A DNA stretch of 64,000 bases from Ramlibacter tataouinensis (lineage in GTDB: Bacteria > Pseudomonadota > Gammaproteobacteria > Burkholderiales > Burkholderiaceae_C). The notes beneath the pieces were generated by a model. The model saw only the letters and a list, made by a program, of their open reading frames with translations, searched no databases and was not told the origin of the DNA. The position numbers and the translations under genes were made by a program. Positions 31,917 to 39,807 of this stretch are shown piece after piece (within the stretch, counting starts at the first letter, position 1; each line of letters opens with the position of its first letter). The stretch spans positions 1 through 64,000 of the forward strand of contig NZ_CP116009.1 in NCBI RefSeq assembly GCF_027941915.1. Direction: 5' to 3'.

Positions 31917-32657
31917 ATGCCCACCGGCCGCTACGACCGAATCGATGCCCTGCGTGGCGCCGCCATCGTCTGGATGACGGCCTTCCACTTCTGCTTCGAC
32001 CTCAATTACTTCGGCTGGATCCGCCAGGACTTCCTGCGCGACCCGGTCTGGACCGGGCAGCGCACGGCCATCGTCAGCCTGTTCCTGTTCTGCGCCGGCC
32101 TGTCGCAGGCGGTGGCCCACGCCCAGGGCCAGCGTTGGCCGCGCTTCTGGCGGCGCTGGGCCCAGATCGCCGGCTGCGCGCTGCTGGTGACGGCCGGCTC
32201 CTGGCTGATGTTCCCGCGCAGCTACATCTTCTTCGGCGTCCTGCACGGCATCGCGGTGATGCTGGTCGTGGTGCGGCTGACGGCGGGCTGGGGGCGCTGG
32301 CTCTGGCTGGCCGGGGCGCTGGCGATCGGCCTGGCAATGGCCGCGCCGGCGGCCCACGCCGCCTGGCCCGCGCTGGAGGTCCTGAACCGGCCCCCGTTCC
32401 ACTGGCTGGGCCTGGTCAGCCGCAAGCCGGTCACCGAAGACTACGTGCCGGTGTTCCCCTGGCTGGGCGCGATCTGGTGGGGCCTGGCGGCCGGTCAATG
32501 GCTGCTGGCGAACCGGCCGCAGGTGCTGCAGGGCCGGCTGCTTCCCCAGGGGCGGCCGCTGGCCTGGATGGGGCGCTGGAGCCTGTCCTGGTACATGCTG
32601 CACCAGCCGGTGATGATCGCGGTGGTCGCGGGGGTGACGTACCTGGCCAGGGGCTAG
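31917..32657 (+). CDS. DUF1624 / heparan-alpha-glucosaminide N-acetyltransferase-like membrane protein
   Basis: Multi-span acyltransferase-like membrane protein, 246 aa with about seven to eight membrane segments. The N-terminal RIDALRGAAIVWMTAFHFCFDLNYF with its conserved DxLRG and HxxxDL, and the later FGVLHGIAVM and PVFPWLGAIWWG motifs, place it in the DUF1624 group related to YeiB/HGSNAT acyltransferases. The acceptor is unknown. The C-terminal SLSWYMLHQPVMIA is also typical. It is followed by the repeat-rich region at 32692-32879. Confidence 0.85.
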   Translation: MPTGRYDRIDALRGAAIVWMTAFHFCFDLNYFGWIRQDFLRDPVWTGQRTAIVSLFLFCAGLSQAVAHAQGQRWPRFWRRWAQIAGCALLVTAGSWLMFPRSYIFFGVLHGIAVMLVVVRLTAGWGRWLWLAGALAIGLAMAAPAAHAAWPALEVLNRPPFHWLGLVSRKPVTEDYVPVFPWLGAIWWGLAAGQWLLANRPQVLQGRLLPQGRPLAWMGRWSLSWYMLHQPVMIAVVAGVTYLARG

Positions 32658-32691
32658 GGCCGGCGCAGCCCGAACCAAGCCACCACGACAC

Positions 32692-32864
32692 TGTCATTCC
32701 CCGCGCAGGGGGGATCCAGCGCGACGCGCACGAGGCGTCGGAAAAGCCAAAAGCGGCCGCAAGGGCCGCTTCCGGTGGATCGCCGCTTGCGCGGGAATCG
32801 AATTACTCGCTGCGCTCGGATTCGAGCCTGGATTCCCCGCCTTCGCGGGGATGGAGTAACGCGC
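32692..32864. repeat. Composite of short palindromic intergenic repeats
   Basis: Holds at least two copies of a REP-like unit in opposite orientations. One, TGTCATTCCCCGCGCAGGGG at 32692-32711, continues into GGATCC; the other is at 32830-32854, with stem CCCCGC/GCGGGG at 32835-32850. A degenerate third unit is near 32777-32800. The same unit type (GGATTCC, GC stem, GGGATGACA) recurs at 53332-53432. Confidence 0.65.
32740..32770 (-). terminator. Rho-independent terminator for the parvulin-bolA-yciB-msrB-selO strand
   Basis: A perfect 7-bp stem AGCGGCC/GGCCGCT (32752-32758 and 32764-32770) with a 5-nt loop is followed, on the minus strand, by the T-rich run TTTTGGCTTTTCC. It lies 103 bp beyond the parvulin stop, correctly oriented to end that transcript. 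Confidence 0.75.
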
Positions 32865-32879
32865 TGCGCTCGTTACTCC
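32853..32879. repeat. 9-bp inverted repeat spanning the parvulin stop codon
   Basis: GGAGTAACG and CGTTACTCC form a perfect stem around CGCTGCGCT. The right arm contains the TAA stop of the parvulin gene (complement of 32873-32875). The loop sequence recurs at 32810-32820, inside a second weaker hairpin. Confidence 0.5.
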
Positions 32880-33652
32880 ACCTTGGCCCCGGTTCGCAGG
32901 TCCTGCTGGAACTTCGCCAGCTTCTGCTGCTGCAGCGACTGGGCGATCTGCGGCTTGACCTCTTCCAGCTTGGGCAGCTGGGCATCGCGCACGTCGTCCA
33001 GGCGGATCACGTGCCAGCCGAACTTGGTCTGGACCGGCTGCTGGGTGGTCTGGCCCTTGCCGAGCTTGACCATGGCATCGGAGAACTCGGGCACGTAGCT
33101 GGCCGCGTTGCCCCAGTCGAGGTCGCCTCCGTTGGCGCCGGAGCCCGGGTCCTTGGACTGCTTCTTGGCGATGTCCTCGAACTTCTGGCCCTTCTTCAGG
33201 TTGGCGATGATGGCCTTGGCCTCGGCTTCCTTCTCGACCAGGATGTGGCGCGCCCGGTACTCCTTGCCGCCGTTGGCCGCCGCGAACTTGTCGTACTCGG
33301 CCTTGATCTCGGCGTCGGTCACCGGGTTCTTCTTCTGGTAGTCGGCGAACAGCTCGCGGATCAGCAGGGTCTGGCGGGCCAGTTCCATCTGGTTGCGGAA
33401 GTCCTCGCTGCCCTCCAGGCCGCGCTTTTGCGCTTCCTGCATGAACACCTCGCGGGCGATGACTTCTTCCTTGAGCTGCTCGGAGATCTCCGGCGTGACC
33501 GGCCGGCCCGACTTGGCGAACTGCGAGGCCAGCACGTCCACCCGCGCCTTGGGCACCGGCTTGCCGTTGACGATGGCGACGTTCTGTGCCGCGGCAGGCA
33601 GGGCGGCGCACAGGAAGGCAGCGGCGGCGACCGCCAGGAGTTGCTGTTTCAT
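32873..33652 (-). CDS. Periplasmic peptidyl-prolyl cis-trans isomerase, parvulin/SurA-like
   Basis: Predicted exported foldase of 259 aa. A signal peptide (MKQQLLAVAAAAFLCAALPAAAQ, cleavage after AAA-Q region about residue 22) is followed by a SurA-N-like helical chaperone segment. One parvulin domain (about 130-225) carries RARHILVEKEAEAKAII, the GDLDWGNAASYVPEF motif and the terminal FGWHVIRLDDVR. Length and layout resemble the PrsA/Cbf2-type enzymes of Burkholderiales rather than SurA, which has two parvulin domains. It lies 45 bp downstream of the bolA-like gene. Confidence 0.9.
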   Translation of the reverse strand: MKQQLLAVAAAAFLCAALPAAAQNVAIVNGKPVPKARVDVLASQFAKSGRPVTPEISEQLKEEVIAREVFMQEAQKRGLEGSEDFRNQMELARQTLLIRELFADYQKKNPVTDAEIKAEYDKFAAANGGKEYRARHILVEKEAEAKAIIANLKKGQKFEDIAKKQSKDPGSGANGGDLDWGNAASYVPEFSDAMVKLGKGQTTQQPVQTKFGWHVIRLDDVRDAQLPKLEEVKPQIAQSLQQQKLAKFQQDLRTGAKVE

Positions 33653-33697
33653 CGGGGGTGGGTCCCTCTCAAGGGGTGGCGCAAAAAGCGGGGGAGG

Positions 33698-33964
33698 TCA
33701 GGAGGTTTCGATGGCCAGCGCATGGACGCCGGCGTCGATGAAATCTCGCAGCGCATCATACACAAGGCGATGCCGCGCCACCCGGGGCTTGCCGGCGAAC
33801 AGCGGGGAGTCGATCCGCACCCGGAAATGGGTGCCGACGCCGGTGCCGTCCTGGCCGGCATGGCCCAGGTGCTGGACACTCTCGTCGATCACTTCCAGCC
33901 GGGTCGGCGACAGGCGCTCGGCCAGCCTCTGCTGCAGGGCCTGGGCGGTGATGCCGGTGGCCAT
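33698..33964 (-). CDS. BolA family protein
   Basis: Small (88 aa) BolA-fold protein, a family that binds monothiol glutaredoxins and [2Fe-2S] clusters and in some cases DNA. Features are the N-terminal helix, the EVIDESVQHLGHAG region and the helix-turn-helix-like PRVARHRLVYDALRDFI with its conserved H-R-x-V-Y-x-L pattern, then the C-terminal GVHALAIE. It lies 3 bp after yciB and upstream of the parvulin gene. Whether it is BolA or IbaG type cannot be settled by eye. Confidence 0.9.
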   Translation of the reverse strand: MATGITAQALQQRLAERLSPTRLEVIDESVQHLGHAGQDGTGVGTHFRVRIDSPLFAGKPRVARHRLVYDALRDFIDAGVHALAIETS

Positions 33965-33967
33965 GGC

Positions 33968-34500
33968 TTACTCGGCCTCCGTCTTCATGAACCGCGACAG
34001 GTAGGCCGCCTGCGCCAGCACGAACACGATCATCAGGCCCAGGCCGCCGAACAGCTTGAAGTTGACCCAGGTGTCGGTGGCGAAGTTGAAGGCCACCCAC
34101 AGGTTGATCGCCCCCATGGCGGCGAAGAAGCCGACCCAGCTCCAGTTCACCACCCGCCAGGCCGGGTCGGGCAGCGTCATCTGTGCACCCATCAGGGACT
34201 TGAGCAGGTTCTTGCGGAACACCAGCTGGCCGGCGGCCAACACGCCGCCCATCAGCCAGTACAGGACCGTCGGCTTCCACTTGATGAAGTTCTCGTCGTG
34301 CGCCAGCAGGGTGGCGCCGCCGAACAGCACGATGACGCCCAGGCTGAGCCAGTGCATCGGCTCGATCCTGCCGGTGGACCAGCGCACCCAGGCGATCTGC
34401 GCCACGGTCGCCACGATGGCCACCCCGGTGGCCACCCAGATGTCGAACAGCTTGAAGGCGGCGAAGAAGACCGCGATGGGCAGGAAGTCGATCAGCAGTT

Positions 34501-34504
<4 letters not shown>
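33968..34504 (-). CDS. yciB: YciB/IspZ inner membrane septation protein A
   Basis: Polytopic inner membrane protein (178 aa, about five segments) linked in enterobacteria to septation and envelope integrity; the molecular activity is not known. Family motifs are [18 protein letters not shown] at the start, [21 protein letters not shown] in the middle and [21 protein letters not shown] near the end. The start at 34504 overlaps the msrB stop by 4 bp (ATGA). Confidence 0.93.
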
Positions 34505-34907
<403 letters not shown>

Positions 34908-34911
<4 letters not shown>

Positions 34912-36398
34912 GAGGAGCAACTGATCTCGATGTGGGAGGCCCATTCGGGCGGAAAGCCGGCCAGCGCCTCGTGCGCCGGATGCTCGTCGAAGGGCGACTG
35001 CAGCACGGCCAGCAGCTCGGCCACGCCGCCGAAATCCTTCTGCTGCGCGCGCCGGATCGCCAGCTCGGCCAGGTGGTTGCGCAGCACGTACTTGGGATTG
35101 GTCCGCAGCATCGCAAGCCCGGCCGTCGCGCGGTCGGCGGGCAGGCGGGCCGCGTAGTCTAGCAACCAGGCATCGAACGCCGCGCGGTCGAGGAACAGGT
35201 CGCGCACCGGCTCGATCGCCGCGCCGGCGACATGCTGCGACAGGCGCCGCCAGAAGATCGGGTAATCCACCTTGTCGGCGGCCAGCCGCTGCAGGATGCC
35301 TTCGATCAGGGCCCGGTCGCCTTCCCGCGAATCGCCCAGGCCCAGCTTGGCCCGCATGCGTGACTCCAGCTCGCGCGGGAACACCGTCTTGTACGACTCC
35401 AGCGCGGCCAGCGTCGTTGCCTCGTCGCCGATCAGCGGCAGCAGGGCCTGGCCGAGGCCGAACAGGTTCCAGTAGGCGATGTTGGGCTGGCGGTTGTAGG
35501 CGTAGCGCCCGGTCTCGTCGCTGTGGTTGCAGACGTGGCCGGGGTCGAACGCATCCAGGAACTGGAACGGACCGTAGTCGATGGTCAGGCCCAGGATGCT
35601 CATGTTGTCGGTGTTCATCACGCCATGGCAGAAGCCGACGGCCTGCCACTGCGCCAGCAGGGCGGCCGTGCGCTCGCTGACCTGCTCGAGCAGCGCCGCG
35701 TAGGCGTTGCCGCCGAAGCGGCCGCTCGAGCGGCACCCGGGGTAGTGGCGATCGATGACGTAGTCGGCCAGCCGGCGCAACGGCTCCTCCTGCCCGCGCG
35801 CGGCGAAGTGCTCGAAATGGCCGAAGCGGACGAAGCTCGGTGCCACCCGCACCACCACGGCGGCCGTCTCGACCGTCTCGCGCCGCACCGGCGCGTCGGA
35901 GCCGGTGACGCTCAGCGCCCGGGTGGTGGGGATGCCCAGGCCGTGCATGGCCTCCGAGCAGAGGTATTCGCGGATGCTCGAGCGCAGCACCGCGCGGCCA
36001 TCGCCCATGCGCGAGTACGGCGTGCGGCCGCTGCCCTTGAACTGCAGCTCCTGCGGGCCACCGGCCGCGTCGATCTCCCCCAGCAGCACAGCGCGCCCGT
36101 CGCCCAGCTGGCCGGCCCAGACGCCGAACTGGTGGCCGCTGTAGACGCTGGCCAGCGGCCGGGTGCCGGCGATCGGCAGCGAGCCGGTGAGGGCGGCCAC
36201 GCCCGCGTCGCCGCGCAGGCGGTCGGCGTCCAGGCCCAGCTCGTCGGCCAGGCGGCGATTGAGCCCGACCAGGTAGGGCTCTGGCAGGGGCAGGGGCGCC
36301 AGTTCGGTGTGGAAGGCCGGCCCCAGGCCGGCGAACGTGTGGCGCCAGCGCACGCCCAGGTCCAGTTCGCGCACGGGCGCAGCCACGTCTTGGTTCAT
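34908..36398 (-). CDS. selO: Protein adenylyltransferase SelO (YdiU family)
   Basis: Pseudokinase-fold enzyme that AMPylates protein Ser/Thr/Tyr residues, known to act in oxidative-stress responses. The 496-aa protein has [20 protein letters not shown], the nucleotide-binding lysine segment [31 protein letters not shown] and the catalytic/metal region [20 protein letters not shown]. The start at 36398 (MNQDVAAP) was chosen over an upstream ATG at 36764 because family similarity begins here. It is the first gene of the minus-strand group and divergent from the FeeM-like gene over 183 bp. Confidence 0.95.
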
Positions 36399-36484
36399 GG
36401 CCGCATTGTCCCGCCCCCGCCGTTTGCCGGCAGGGAAGGGGAGACTCGCTGCAGGCCGCCGGCTCGGGGTCCTCAGCCCGACCT

Positions 36485-36499
36485 TAGGCATTTCGCCTA
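36485..36499. promoter_or_regulatory. Short inverted repeat upstream of the FeeM-like gene promoter
   Basis: TAGGC-ATTTC-GCCTA is a perfect 5-bp inverted repeat located 11 bp upstream of the TTGACA at 36511. Its position fits an activator or repressor site, but a 5-bp dyad can occur by chance. Confidence 0.25.
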
Positions 36500-36510
36500 T
36501 AGCGCGGCCA

Positions 36511-36539
36511 TTGACACCACCCGGATAATTTTTTAGTTG
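36511..36539 (+). promoter_or_regulatory. Putative sigma-70 promoter for the FeeM-like/CqsS-like locus
   Basis: A perfect -35 TTGACA (36511-36516) is followed after 17 bp by the weak -10 TAGTTG (36534-36539), in an AT-rich island (GGATAATTTTTTAG) that stands out in this GC-rich region. The predicted start would lie about 35 nt before ATG 36582. Confidence 0.4.
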
Positions 36540-36581
36540 TGGAGCGCGCCCCGGATCGGCGGCAGCGAGGGAGGAACAACG

Positions 36582-37279
36582 ATGAGCAACATGTCGATGG
36601 CCGCAAGCACGGCCGTCCCGGTTTCCGATGCGCCGCTGGCGCCGCATCTGCGCGCCGAGGCGCCAGCCGCACCGCGCGAGATCGCGATCGACGAGCTGGA
36701 AATCCGCCACCTGCAAGGGCCCGGCGACATCGCCCGGGTGCTGCACCTGCGCCAGGAAATCCACCTGCCGGCGGCCGCGCTGGCCGACCCCGGCTTCGAG
36801 AGTCGGGAAAAAAAAGAGACCAGCACGGCTTTGTCGCCGGATTCCTCTGGCGCGGCACCTGGATTGGAACCATTCGTCTTATTCCGCTCGGGCTCGGCCT
36901 CGCACCCTGCGAGAAGCTGCTGGTGACACAGGACGCGGCGCCCCACCTCATGCCCGCGGCCTGGGAGGTCGGCAGGCTGGTGGTCGCGCCGGAGTACCGC
37001 GCCGGTCCGGAAGCGCTCAAGCGCTGCCTGTTCCTGACCCTGGCCCACCTGCTGGACCACCTGCAGGTCGAGAATCTGTTCGCCACCTGCACGCCGCTGC
37101 TGGGGCGCCTGTACCGCCGCTTCGGCTTCTCGGTGCTGCTCAAGGACGCCTTCGAAGGCGAGGACGGCAGCTACTCGCTGATCCATGGCGACGTCGCCAC
37201 CGTGTTCCGCGCTCTGGCCGGCAGTGAGCAGGAACAGCAGCAGGCGCAGCTGCGGCTGGCCGCCCTGCGCCCGCACTGA
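36582..37279 (+). CDS. FeeM-like N-acyl amino acid synthase, reading frame interrupted (-1 shift at A8)
   Basis: GNAT-fold acyltransferase resembling N-acyl amino acid synthase FeeM and the autoinducer synthases, which join a fatty acyl chain from acyl-ACP to an amino-acid amine. ATG 36582 has a strong AGGGAGG upstream. The first frame gives 78 residues ending REKK, then runs out of phase to a stop at 36926 (114 aa). The -1 frame, entered at 36815, continues [10 protein letters not shown] through to TGA 37279. Joined, the product is 232 aa, with the LHLRQEIHL start region, [21 protein letters not shown] and the YRRFGF acyl-pocket strand intact on both sides. The break is in a run of eight A, read A-AAA-AAA in the first frame. 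It may be a real deletion, a programmed slip or a sequencing error. Confidence 0.75.
36808..36815 (+). other. A8 homopolymer / slippery heptamer at the frame break
   Basis: Eight consecutive A in GAA-AAA-AAA-GAG. In the zero frame it forms A_AAA_AAA, a sequence prone to -1 ribosomal slippage; the tract is also long enough for RNA polymerase slippage. A -1 slip here, or one added A, restores EKKRDQHG and the full-length synthase. Confidence 0.7.
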
Positions 37280-37298
37280 ACGCATCGGAAAGCCCGCC

Positions 37299-39797
37299 AT
37301 GAACTGGTTCTCGCGCGTGTTCGCCCACTACGAGGCCTACCACGCGTACGGCCCGCCGCGGCTGAAGTACATGGGCTACCTGGGCGCGGTCACGTACATC
37401 GCCTTCTTCTTCCTGCGCTTCACGCGCAGCAAGCCGGAGATCTGGGACGACATCGGCTTCCGGCTGGTGGCCGTGGCGCTGTTCCTCGGCCTGGGGCTGA
37501 AAGACCACTGGCCGCGCCGGCTCAAGCCCTACTACATCCGCTACTCCTACGGGGTGCTGCTGTACTGCCTGCCGTGCTTCACGGTGCTGGTCGCGCTGGA
37601 GCGCGGCGGCGGCGTACCGGCGATCTCCAACGCCTTCATCGTGCTGTGTTTCCTGGTCATGCTGACCGACTGGCGCAACACGCTGGTGATGCTGGCGGCG
37701 GGCACCGGCCTGGCCGCGCTCTGGTACGCACTGACGGTCGACCAGCCACGCGTGCCGATGGACCTGGTGTCCCAGCTGCCGGCCTATGCGCTGATCGTGA
37801 TCGGCGGCAACCTGTTCAAGTTCTCCACCGAGCAGATCGACGCCGAGCGCAAGCTGCGCGCCACCCAGGGCCTGGCCGGCTCGATCGCGCACGAGTTGCG
37901 GCACCCGCTGGCGCAGGTGCACCACAGCCTGCAGGCCATGCAGCGCGTGCTGCCGGCGCCGGGGCTGTCGGGCGGCCAGCTGGCGCCGGTCGGCCCGGCC
38001 GACGTCGACACGCTGTACCGGCACCTGGCCCATGGCGAGCAGGCCGTGCAGCGCGGCCTGCAGGTGATCTCCATGACACTGGACGAGGTCAGCGCGCGGC
38101 CGCTGGACACCGCCAGCTTCTCCTACCTGTCGGCCGCCGCGGTGGTCTCCAAGGCGGTCGAGGAGTACGGCTACGACAGCGAGGACGAGTGCGCCGCCGT
38201 CGCCGTGCAGGTGCAGGAGGACTTCCAGTTCCGGGGCGACGAGACCGCCTGCCTGTTTGTGCTGTTCAACCTGATCAAGAATGCGCTGTACTACCTGCGG
38301 CTGCAGCCGGGCACGCGCGTCTGGATCATGGTCGGCGGCCAGCAGGTGCGGGTGCGCGACAACGGGCCCGGCATCGCGCCCGAGGTGCTGCCCACCCTGT
38401 TCGAGCCGTTCCGCTCGGTCGGCAAGTCGGGCGGCACCGGCCTGGGGCTGGCCTATTGCCAGCGGGTGATGAAGGCGTTCGGCGGCACCATTCGCTGCCA
38501 GTCGCAGCCCGGCGCCTTCACCGAGTTCACGCTGCAGTTCCCGGCGGTGGGCGAGCAGGCGCGCGAGGAGCACCACGCCCGCGGACTGGCGCAGGCGCGC
38601 GATGCGCTGGCCGGCAAGCGGCTGCTGATGGTGGAGGACGACGCCGCCCAGCGGGCCCTTACCCGGCACAAGCTGCGGCCGGTCGGGCTGTCGATCGACG
38701 AGGCGGCCGACGGGCAGCGGGCTCTGGACCTGCTGGCCCGGCACGCCTACGACCTGGTGCTGCTGGATCTGAACATGCCGGTGGTCGACGGCTACCAGGT
38801 GGCCCAGCGGCTGCGCCAGGGCCAGGCGCCCGCCAACCGCTACGTCCGCATCGTCGCCCACACCAGCGAGCCGGCCCATGTGGCGCGGGTCAAGACCCAG
38901 CGGGCCGGCATCGACAGCTTCGTCGCCAAGCCCAGCGACCAGTTGCCGCTGGTGCAGGCCCTGGTGCAGGCACTGCAACGGCAAGGCGCGGAAGTGGCGG
39001 CCCATGCGCTGGCCGGCCGCCGGGTGCTGCTGGCCGACGACAGCGCCTACAACCGGCGTGCGGTGGCGGCCTACCTGCGCGAAGCCGGCGCCGAGGTGGT
39101 CGAGGTCGACACCGGCCAGGCGGCGCTGCAGGCGCTCGGCCAGGCCTCCCCGTTCGACGCGGTGCTGATGGACCTGGGCATGCCCGGCATGGGCGGCCTG
39201 GACACCGCCCGCGCCGTGCGCGCCAGCCGCCAGCCCTGGTCCGGCGTGCCGATCCTGGCCCTGACCGCCCATTCCGACGCCCCGGCCATGCAGGGCGCGC
39301 GCGAGGCCGGCATGGACGGCTTCCTGGTCAAGCCGGTCGAGGCCATGCAGTTGTACGAAGCCCTCGGCGCGGTGCTCGCCGGCGGCGCGGCGCAGTCGCA
39401 CCAACCGACCGCTGCGGCCGGGCCGGCGGGCGGCAGCGACGGTCCGCTGCTCAACGAAGCGCGGCTGGAGAGCTACCGCCGGCTGGGCCTGCTGGACGAA
39501 CTGCTGGCCGACTACCTGCCGGAGATCGCCCGGCTGGTCGGCTCGCTCGAGCACGCGGTGCGGGCGCAGGACCTCCACCAGGCGCGGGACGCGCTGCACT
39601 CGCTGCTGGGCATGAGCGGCGAGGCCGGCGCGCTGGCGCTTTACCAGCAGGTGCGCCAGGTCTATGTGCCGGTGCTCGAGGAGAGCCGCTGGCCGGCCGG
39701 CGCCGACTGGCTGCAGCAGGTGCAGGCGCTGGCGGCGCGCACCGACCAGGCGCTGCGCGACTACGGCGCTCGCCACCAGCCGCGCGAGGAGGCCTAG
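37299..39797 (+). CDS. CqsS-like membrane hybrid histidine kinase with two receivers and HPt
   Basis: Membrane sensor of 832 aa for a probable diffusible signal. Six membrane segments fill residues 20-180 with almost no periplasmic domain, as in Vibrio CqsS and related quorum-sensing kinases. The kinase core follows: phosphoacceptor H198 (GSIAHELRHPL), N-box NLIKNALYYL, VRDNGPGI, GTGLGLAYCQRVM and then AFGGTIRCQSQPGAFTEF, a stretch very like CqsS as recalled. Receiver 1 has D490 (VLLDLNMPVVDG) and receiver 2 has D625 (VLMDLGMPGMGG); an HPt domain carries H767 (ALHSLLGMSGEAGA). All phosphorelay residues appear intact. It starts 19 bp after the FeeM-like gene and ends 10 bp before the receiver-kinase gene. 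The ligand is unknown; coupling to the upstream acyltransferase is an inference. Confidence 0.88.
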   Translation: MNWFSRVFAHYEAYHAYGPPRLKYMGYLGAVTYIAFFFLRFTRSKPEIWDDIGFRLVAVALFLGLGLKDHWPRRLKPYYIRYSYGVLLYCLPCFTVLVALERGGGVPAISNAFIVLCFLVMLTDWRNTLVMLAAGTGLAALWYALTVDQPRVPMDLVSQLPAYALIVIGGNLFKFSTEQIDAERKLRATQGLAGSIAHELRHPLAQVHHSLQAMQRVLPAPGLSGGQLAPVGPADVDTLYRHLAHGEQAVQRGLQVISMTLDEVSARPLDTASFSYLSAAAVVSKAVEEYGYDSEDECAAVAVQVQEDFQFRGDETACLFVLFNLIKNALYYLRLQPGTRVWIMVGGQQVRVRDNGPGIAPEVLPTLFEPFRSVGKSGGTGLGLAYCQRVMKAFGGTIRCQSQPGAFTEFTLQFPAVGEQAREEHHARGLAQARDALAGKRLLMVEDDAAQRALTRHKLRPVGLSIDEAADGQRALDLLARHAYDLVLLDLNMPVVDGYQVAQRLRQGQAPANRYVRIVAHTSEPAHVARVKTQRAGIDSFVAKPSDQLPLVQALVQALQRQGAEVAAHALAGRRVLLADDSAYNRRAVAAYLREAGAEVVEVDTGQAALQALGQASPFDAVLMDLGMPGMGGLDTARAVRASRQPWSGVPILALTAHSDAPAMQGAREAGMDGFLVKPVEAMQLYEALGAVLAGGAAQSHQPTAAAGPAGGSDGPLLNEARLESYRRLGLLDELLADYLPEIARLVGSLEHAVRAQDLHQARDALHSLLGMSGEAGALALYQQVRQVYVPVLEESRWPAGADWLQQVQALAARTDQALRDYGARHQPREEA

Positions 39798-39807
39798 CAT
39801 CCGCGCC

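Noticed and set aside
36537..36926. The first-frame 114-129-aa product of the FeeM-like gene as a separate gene
   Set aside because: After the A8 tract its sequence loses similarity to the family, while the -1 frame continues it exactly; it is the 5' part of one interrupted gene.
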